Below, piece after piece: positions 57,522 through 64,000 of a stretch of 64,000 nucleotides of DNA (position 1 is the stretch's first letter; every line of letters starts with the position of its first letter). A model generated the notes under the pieces. It was given only the letters and a program-made list of their open reading frames with translations. It ran no database searches and was not told the DNA's origin. The position numbers and the translations under genes are program-made. The DNA comes from Lactonifactor longoviformis DSM 17459 (GTDB lineage Bacteria > Bacillota > Clostridia > Lachnospirales > Lachnospiraceae): contig NZ_FQVI01000001.1 in assembly GCF_900129135.1 (NCBI RefSeq), positions 367,085-431,084 on the forward strand. Reading direction: 5' to 3'.

Positions 57522-60500
57522 TCTCTACACCATCCCCGCTTTTTTCTGCTGCCCGGCTCAGAAGATCCGCGGACAGCAGCTCCTTAAGCTTTTTATCCAT
57601 GATATCGTCGAACAGCTCCCTGGTCAGGAGGTCTCTCACCTCCGTCCTTTCCGGCAGGAGTCCTATCTGGCCCGCGCTCTCTGCCGTATCCAGAGTTTCC
57701 TGAATCTCATAGAGATACTCACCGTAAGCAGTGATCCTGGTAAGCTGCCAGGATACAGGATAGGAAGCCTCTCTGTACTCACTCTTTTCCCAGGAATACG
57801 CCCGAAGTACCGCCGCCGCCGTCATATGGTAATCCTGATTATGCACTGTCATATCCGGTGCGATGTAGACAAAGCTCACATCTCCGGCATCTGTGACTGT
57901 ACACTGTATCTGCGGATTCACATACAGCTGATACTGATATCCGGCTGCGCTGTCCTTTCCGCTGACCTGACAGCTGCGGGGAATCTGGAAGGTATACTGT
58001 GTCCGCCCGGTTTCCTGGCTGACAGCTGCAGGCAGTTTCACATACCGGTTCTCCCCGTTTCCTGCCGCTCCGGCGTTCTGGATTACTTCCTGGAATTCCG
58101 GATCCATATCCTCCGGTCGCATCCAGAGTGCAAACGGCTCTCCGGGATCCCCGGTGGAGTGCAGATAGACAGTATAGGCCGTGTCTGCACCTGTATCCAG
58201 CGGAACTGTGGTAAGCTGGTAGCCGGTGCCATAGGTAACCCCATTCCATGCAAGGGCCGTGTGTACTGCCTTGATGGAACTTTCCCCTGTGGTAACTCCA
58301 TTGTTGGTTTTTTCTTTCCATATAATTTCCCGGCTGTCTGTCTGAGACAGATCCGGTGTAGCGATCTTCACCTTGGGCAGCCGGAACGTATACCACTGGC
58401 CCCACTGGGAAGATACAATGTTATTCGATACCGCTCTGACTCTTATATGCAGGTATTTCCCCGCATATTCCGTGGGGATTCCCAGGAAATTATAGTCAGC
58501 GGTTGTCAGACTTCCGTTCATCGTATAAGAATTCAGCTGATACAGCGGGGTTTCCTCCGCTTCCGCCGTCTCAGTAATATATGCCTCACCGGCATAGGCC
58601 CCCTCCTCTGTGGTTTCCGCCGCTGCGCTAAGGGTAAGCCCGTTCAGACGGAATTCTTCCTCCGTCAGTCCTCCGCCGTATTCTGCCTGATATTCCGGCT
58701 CCAGAGTTATCTGGAAGCCTGTGGTATCCGGATCCGGCTTTGTCAGCCGCTGGGGCAGTTCTACGGTAACCGGAACACTGGCTCTGGAATTCAGATACCT
58801 GGATGTATCGGCGGAGACAGCTGTAACGGTAATGGAAATTCTGTCATGGGCATTGAAATCCTCCAGATTCAGGAGAAGGCTGGTGTCCTCTTTGCCCGCC
58901 GAAGCTGTCACAGTCTTAGTTCCCGCGGAGGCGGTGATCAGATAGCTGTCCAGGCACTTCAGCTGTTCCTCATCTGTGAGAGGGTTCCAGGTAACCTGGT
59001 AAATCAGGTTATCCCTGGAGGGCAGCACCGCCTTGGGCTGAGATACCGGCGACAGTCTTCGGGTTATCCTAAAGTCCCTGGACTGCCTGCTGTCTATGGA
59101 TTCCCCGCTCACCCCTCTGTGGGTAACAGACAATCGTACCCGGCTGTAGCTCCAGCTGGTTCCGTCGACCGTCAGCGTAGTATCTGTCATCCCTTTTCTT
59201 GAGATAATCTCAACCCCCTCGGTATCTGTTTCACTCTTATATCCAATGAGCTGAACGTCATACAGCCGGGGCGCTTTTGAGTTCCATGTAAATGTGTACC
59301 TGTCTTTTCCTCCGGCTTCCTCATACCCCATGGTGCCGCTGATGGTAACCAGATCCAGCCTTGGAGGCATCACGAATGTAAATCTGTCCTCACCGGCGTA
59401 CGGTCCCTGGGCCAGAGAAACACTATAGTATCTGTCCCCGTTCAGGTAAGAACCGTTGGCTTTTGCGTCACCCGTCTCCGCATCCTGATAATATCTGCCG
59501 ATGCCGCTGCTCCAGGCAAAATATCTTATGGTAATGGTCTCACCGGCTGCCTCGACCCTGGTCAGCTTCTCGAATTCTTCCTCCGTCAGCGCTGCAAAGT
59601 CCAGGGACACTGTAGTCTGTGCACCCTCCTTTTGAATCTTTGCCGAAGTTTCCGCCAAAATTTCATCCCCATGGAGCATCTCTGCCCTGTAATCTATGCC
59701 GAAGGAATCCCCCGTGTTATTGTTTCTAACCTCAAACTGGTATTTCATATCACTCACAGAGGTTCCGGAAAGGCTTGAATTGTAGACAGTTCTGGCCACC
59801 CGGGGAAGCTGCTTCGGTGAGCGGAGATAGGAGAGCTGGGATGCCACAGCCGATGTCCTGTAGGTTCCGGCGCTGTCCTCCGCCCAGCAGACAGTAGAAA
59901 GATTCCTCGTTCCGGAATTAAAGGTGTACGATACCCTTCCTCCATTGGACTGCCGGAGAATTATCTCCCCTGTGGCATCTGTCGTAATGTGGATCTCCCA
60001 GCTGTCTTTCGTTAGACTCTTATACTCCTCCAGATTAGCCACCGAAAAATATCCCTGTATCTGGGAGGAGCTTCCCCCCGTAATATGATATACCAGCTCC
60101 GGCTCCGGAAGAGATTCCGCCGTATAAAAGGTTTCTGTTTTTAAAATCGCCGAACTTCTGGAAGCATTGCCGCTCACAGCCTGGAGCGTAATCCAAAAGG
60201 CTGTGCCGTCCGGCCATGCACTGTCTATGGTAAATTCAGCAGAATACTGGTTTTTGGGTACCTGCACCACTTTCACAGGCTCTGACTCTCCCGCCCGGTA
60301 TAACTTCAGTTCATAATAATATACCCTATCCCCGTTAGTCCCCTGGCTCCAGGCCGCCGTGTAGGTATCTCCATTGGCTTTTGCCCCGAAATTCCGGGGT
60401 TCTCCCAGATTAACAGCTCCGTAATACTGGGCAAAATAACGATCGATGGGCGCCTTGCAGATATCTTTTATCTTATTTGCCGCTGTCTGCAGCTGCTGAG

Positions 60501-63500
60501 CCGAGGAAGCATTGTCGTAGATCTTTCCGGCGGCCGGATTGGATGGAAATGTTAAATCAAAGCCATTCAGCTTCTTATTAACAGCAGATATGGAACCCCA
60601 GCCTGAAGAGTCCCAGCCGCTGGGGTAAGCCAGCCGTTTTCCTCCGCTTGCGGATGACACATTCCCATATCCGAAATAATAATTCAGGCTTCCCATGCTC
60701 TGGTTCGTTCTGGCCAGGGGGTAATCAGCCTTCCCCACCCCGAAGCAATGTTCCATAGAGGCCTTTGTGCGGCCGGTAATACCCGAAAAATTGCCCGATA
60801 GATTCAGTCCGCTTCCATAGTTGACACACCGGATCAGCGTAACCGACATATTGCCGCCCAGATTAGACACAATGCCTCCGCCGTCCGCCGAGTTTTTCAG
60901 TACCCCTGCGTTATAGCAGTCACTGAGCGTAACCTGGGAAGCAGAAACCGCATTGACATAGCTGAAGATTCCCGCCACATAAGGGCTGCCGGACATGCTG
61001 GTGTCGATGATCCCTTCATTGCCGCAGTTCATAAACGTAATCTGCATATTCGCCGTATTGGTCCAGGCGTCTCCCAGAATCCCCGCGGCTCTTGCTTTGT
61101 AGGCAGTGTCCCGACTGCAGTCCGCTGTCACCTTTCCCTGGTTCACACAGCCGCTGATGGTGACTCCATTGTCTCTCAAAAAGCCTATGATCCCACCTGC
61201 TCCGTACCTGGAGGTGTAGACAGAACCTGTATTTTTGCAGTCTGCAATCAAGGTTCCCTGAGAAATCCGATTGGCCTGAATGCCTATGATTCCCCCCACA
61301 TAATACTGATCCGTCTTTACGGAAGCATGGTTTGTAAGCCCGCTCTGATCGTAGCGGGATGCATTATTTCCAATGATGCCTCCTGTGCCGAATTCATGGG
61401 CGGTATTCTGGCTGTTGACAATGCTCCAGTTCCTGTTTTCCTGGGTGCTGTCCGCAATGCCCACAGAGACATTGGCAGTCCTGCCCCCGTCCCCGTTATA
61501 TCCCACAGCGCCGCCCACACAGCTGCTCTTTATCCCCTGAACCACAACGGACTCTGTCCCCTCTGTGCAGTCCTGGATAAGACCCTGGTTATAGCCTGCG
61601 AGTCCGCCCAGGTAGGAGAGGCTCCCTGTAATGCTGCTTCCGCCGGCAACGGTGCATTGACGGATCTCTCCCCCGGAAAGGTTTTGTCCGGTTATGCCGC
61701 CAACGCGCACCAGATCCTCACTGGTGGTAGAGATGCCATTCCCGTGTATGCTACCCTTTCCCCCTTTCAGGCTCTCGCCCTGATACATACAATTGCGGAT
61801 TACCGCTGTATTCGTTCCGTTTCCATTGACACCGGCTATTCCCCCGATGCCGTACGGCTGTCCCTGGGCCTGTGCTCCCTGGATGCGGCCCGCTGCCGCG
61901 TAATAGGAGACCGTGCCTTCATTGACGCCGGCAATCCCTCCCAGATTTCCCTGCGCCCTGCCCTCCAGGGTGATATCCGCATAGCATTCTGTTTCCGGTG
62001 CCTTCCCCCCGTCGATGCTGCCTCCCGGCCCGTTATAGCCGGCCACTCCGCCCACACTGGAATTGTCCTCATCGGAGGAAAGCCGTACCGGTGCAGTTTT
62101 GGTGCCCACCTTGCTGATGACAATTGCCCCTGTATTTCTGCCTGCGATGCCTCCGATGTAATTCTCCGGCTGTCCCCCTATAATGGCAAGCTCTGCCTGG
62201 CTTAAGAGACTGCAGTTTTCAATACTTCCGCGGTTGGAGGCGGCGATTCCTCCCAGAACCCCCTGACCCGACAGAGTTCCGCCGAGAGTTCTGCATCCGG
62301 TAAGCGTCCCGCGGTTCTCTCCGCAGATGCCCCCGGCCTCTCCGTTTGTGGCAGTGATCTCCCCGCTGTTTTCCGAAGCCTCTACACTGCCCTGGTTGTC
62401 ACAGACAATCCCCCCTGCATTTCCCTTTTCCGCGATGATACTGCCCGCGTTTCCGGTGCCGGAGATATTTCCTGTGCTGCTTTGCAGGCCGGCGATTCCG
62501 CCGGCATTTCCCTCCAGGGCCCTTACCGTAAATGTATTCTCCAGAAGTCCGCCGGAGGCATAGATGTCCCCTCCGTTAGCTCCGGCAATTCCGCCCACAT
62601 CCGCCCCTCCGGTAATGGTTCCGGTCTGGGCAGCCTCCTGCTTTTTCTCAAGGCTGATAATGGCTCCTTTTTCGTTGCTTCCCGCGATTCCGCCCACATA
62701 GCTTCCCGCGCCTTCGATATCTCCTTTGATCTCCCAGCCTGTAATGCCGGCCTTGTCACCGCTGTTCACCGCGGCGATCCCGCCGATATAGCTGCCGTCT
62801 CCCATCACCGAAGACGCCTGCGCATCGTCGGGGAGCACACGGCAGGAGACAACCTCCCCCTCGTTTTGGCATACAATGCCGCCCACATAGGAGTCTCCCC
62901 GCATCTGCCCGGTCAGGGTGCAGTTTTCGATCCGGCCGCCTTTATTAAGCCCTGCGATTCCCCCAAGGAAGGATTCCCCGGTCATAGAGCCAACGGTACA
63001 GTTCTGAATCGTTCCCTGATTTACCTCCACGATCCCGCCGGTGTAGGTACCCTGTCCCCGCACGATTCCTTTGTCTGTATTTCTGCAGTCATCAATGGTA
63101 ACCCGCCGGGAGGCTATCCCTATTATCCCGCCGGCATAGGAGAAGGTCTCCGTTTGGGAGAGTTCCTGATTTTCAGTAACCCCATAGGCGTATACCGGGG
63201 TATTGTTCTGGATGCCTTTGAGAAGAAGACTGGTGCTGCCGGCATTATAGCCCACTACACCGCCCGCATAGAGCTCAGCCTCAACAGATTTTAATGTATT
63301 CTGATTTCCTCCTCTGCCGTCCTCTTCGTTGTACATCTCTAACACAGCATCTGTATAAGAAGCAGCTGACAGTTCGTTGGCCAGCACTTCACCGGTCATT
63401 CCCGGAACATCCCCGGCATGCCGGTCAGCTATGGCACAGTAGAGAGCAGCTGTTTTCTCTGCCTCCTCCCCGGTTGCCACAAGCTGGGTATAACCCGCAT

Positions 63501-64000
63501 ATCCCCCTGCAAAAGCCCCTGCTTCTGCCCGTATGCTTCCCAGGAAATTGTCTGTCCCGCAGTCAATGGCAATCCTTTTTTCCTCATAGGCGGCGATAAT
63601 ATTCCCTCCGAACACGCCTCCCACAAAATAGGCGCCCTCCACCGCATTAGGATTGGAGTCAATTCTATGGCTGCCCTCTGTGAAAATATCTGTCCCTGTG
63701 TTCAGGCCCACATATCCGCCCACAAAGCAGCTGCCGCTGATGTATCCCCCCGCAAGGGTATAACCCCGTATGCTGGCATTTTCGCCGGTATCCCCTGCCC
63801 GGTTATACCCTGCGATTCCGCCCACATAGTTATGGCCGGCCGCTACACTAGTCACCCTTGTGCCGTCCTTGCTTCGTATGGTTCCTTCATTATAACCGGC
63901 GATTCCACCGATATAATCTCCATTTTTCCCAAGCTTTTCCGTCCTGGCAAGGAGCTCTTCCCCATCCTGGGACAGGGTGTTCACACTGCTGGTGCAGTCG
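57508..64000 (-). CDS. Giant GLUG-repeat surface protein (5' end outside the window)
   Basis: More than 2160 residues are visible; the frame is still open at 64000 (in-frame GTG at 63984 is not a likely start). Residues 1 to about 1110 hold about 30 GLUG-type repeats (YVGGIAGYNxG...ENC), which fold as a right-handed beta-helix stalk. From about 1190 come fibronectin-III-like domains (NGDRVYYYELKLYRAGESEPV). The C-terminus (DIMDKKLKELLSADLLSRAAEKSGDGVENDKE) has no LPxTG or membrane anchor, so it must be held by other means, possibly by an N-terminal prepilin helix outside the window. Transcribed just ahead of three minor pilins, it is probably a pilus-tip adhesin. Confidence 0.85.
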   Translation of the reverse strand, partial: DCTSSVNTLSQDGEELLARTEKLGKNGDYIGGIAGYNEGTIRSKDGTRVTSVAAGHNYVGGIAGYNRAGDTGENASIRGYTLAGGYISGSCFVGGYVGLNTGTDIFTEGSHRIDSNPNAVEGAYFVGGVFGGNIIAAYEEKRIAIDCGTDNFLGSIRAEAGAFAGGYAGYTQLVATGEEAEKTAALYCAIADRHAGDVPGMTGEVLANELSAASYTDAVLEMYNEEDGRGGNQNTLKSVEAELYAGGVVGYNAGSTSLLLKGIQNNTPVYAYGVTENQELSQTETFSYAGGIIGIASRRVTIDDCRNTDKGIVRGQGTYTGGIVEVNQGTIQNCTVGSMTGESFLGGIAGLNKGGRIENCTLTGQMRGDSYVGGIVCQNEGEVVSCRVLPDDAQASSVMGDGSYIGGIAAVNSGDKAGITGWEIKGDIEGAGSYVGGIAGSNEKGAIISLEKKQEAAQTGTITGGADVGGIAGANGGDIYASGGLLENTFTVRALEGNAGGIAGLQSSTGNISGTGNAGSIIAEKGNAGGIVCDNQGSVEASENSGEITATNGEAGGICGENRGTLTGCRTLGGTLSGQGVLGGIAASNRGSIENCSLLSQAELAIIGGQPENYIGGIAGRNTGAIVISKVGTKTAPVRLSSDEDNSSVGGVAGYNGPGGSIDGGKAPETECYADITLEGRAQGNLGGIAGVNEGTVSYYAAAGRIQGAQAQGQPYGIGGIAGVNGNGTNTAVIRNCMYQGESLKGGKGSIHGNGISTTSEDLVRVGGITGQNLSGGEIRQCTVAGGSSITGSLSYLGGLAGYNQGLIQDCTEGTESVVVQGIKSSCVGGAVGYNGDGGRTANVSVGIADSTQENRNWSIVNSQNTAHEFGTGGIIGNNASRYDQSGLTNHASVKTDQYYVGGIIGIQANRISQGTLIADCKNTGSVYTSRYGAGGIIGFLRDNGVTISGCVNQGKVTADCSRDTAYKARAAGILGDAWTNTANMQITFMNCGNEGIIDTSMSGSPYVAGIFSYVNAVSASQVTLSDCYNAGVLKNSADGGGIVSNLGGNMSVTLIRCVNYGSGLNLSGNFSGITGRTKASMEHCFGVGKADYPLARTNQSMGSLNYYFGYGNVSSASGGKRLAYPSGWDSSGWGSISAVNKKLNGFDLTFPSNPAAGKIYDNASSAQQLQTAANKIKDICKAPIDRYFAQYYGAVNLGEPRNFGAKANGDTYTAAWSQGTNGDRVYYYELKLYRAGESEPVKVVQVPKNQYSAEFTIDSAWPDGTAFWITLQAVSGNASRSSAILKTETFYTAESLPEPELVYHITGGSSSQIQGYFSVANLEEYKSLTKDSWEIHITTDATGEIILRQSNGGRVSYTFNSGTRNLSTVCWAEDSAGTYRTSAVASQLSYLRSPKQLPRVARTVYNSSLSGTSVSDMKYQFEVRNNNTGDSFGIDYRAEMLHGDEILAETSAKIQKEGAQTTVSLDFAALTEEEFEKLTRVEAAGETITIRYFAWSSGIGRYYQDAETGDAKANGSYLNGDRYYSVSLAQGPYAGEDRFTFVMPPRLDLVTISGTMGYEEAGGKDRYTFTWNSKAPRLYDVQLIGYKSETDTEGVEIISRKGMTDTTLTVDGTSWSYSRVRLSVTHRGVSGESIDSRQSRDFRITRRLSPVSQPKAVLPSRDNLIYQVTWNPLTDEEQLKCLDSYLITASAGTKTVTASAGKEDTSLLLNLEDFNAHDRISITVTAVSADTSRYLNSRASVPVTVELPQRLTKPDPDTTGFQITLEPEYQAEYGGGLTEEEFRLNGLTLSAAAETTEEGAYAGEAYITETAEAEETPLYQLNSYTMNGSLTTADYNFLGIPTEYAGKYLHIRVRAVSNNIVSSQWGQWYTFRLPKVKIATPDLSQTDSREIIWKEKTNNGVTTGESSIKAVHTALAWNGVTYGTGYQLTTVPLDTGADTAYTVYLHSTGDPGEPFALWMRPEDMDPEFQEVIQNAGAAGNGENRYVKLPAAVSQETGRTQYTFQIPRSCQVSGKDSAAGYQYQLYVNPQIQCTVTDAGDVSFVYIAPDMTVHNQDYHMTAAAVLRAYSWEKSEYREASYPVSWQLTRITAYGEYLYEIQETLDTAESAGQIGLLPERTEVRDLLTRELFDDIMDKKLKELLSADLLSRAAEKSGDGVENDKE

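Overview
The window looks like the chromosome of a gut-type Lachnospiraceae (Clostridium cluster XIVa) bacterium. Evidence for this is HydG of [FeFe] hydrogenase, LuxS, Lgt and TrpS of clostridial type, strong AGGAGG ribosome sites, a Gram-positive type IV pilus operon and a Tn1549/Tn916-family integrative conjugative element (ICE). No rRNA, tRNA or CRISPR array was seen.

1-9389: a divergent catabolic locus. Leftward lie an aldo/keto reductase, a sugar-type (Rbs-like) ABC transporter, an MttB-family methyltransferase and a gene cut by the window edge. Rightward lie a zinc alcohol dehydrogenase, a TIM-barrel isomerase/epimerase and a LacI-type regulator. The 221-bp divergent spacer has consensus promoters and three AACGTTTTTC operator-like sites, one inside a promoter spacer. 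This suggests LacI-controlled uptake and oxidation of a methylated sugar, polyol or betaine-like compound.

9390-15168: housekeeping genes: an RluA pseudouridine synthase, a HbpS/UPF0303-like protein, trpS, luxS, lgt and hydG, with several clear promoters and terminators.

15169-22886 and 55111-64000: one type IV pilus locus, transcribed leftward and split in two by the ICE. On the right are a giant GLUG-repeat protein (open at the window end), three minor pilins and the major pilin, which has its own consensus promoter and a ~240-nt structured leader. On the left are a pilin-like protein, prepilin peptidase, PilC, PilM, PilN, PilO, PilB and PilT.

23064-55015: a ~32-kb Tn1549-like ICE bounded by 10-bp inverted repeats. 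It carries Int/Xis; Tn916 Orf7/Orf8-like regulators; an AT-rich cargo of two-component system and antimicrobial-peptide-type ABC transporter; MobC/relaxase with an oriT-like site; a large ArdA/ArdC-like anti-restriction polyprotein; topoisomerase III; a VanZ-like cargo gene; a type IV secretion operon (CHAP hydrolase, VirB4, PrgI, VirB6-like, Maff2, VirD4, PcfB); and a DUF6017 replication initiator with in-gene 15-bp repeats. Three structural points stand out: a second, inverted copy of the oriT-like flanks upstream of the anti-restriction gene, a pair of 112-bp repeats with GTTACGCAGTA termini, and a terminator at the ICE right end that should stop pilus-operon transcripts entering the element.
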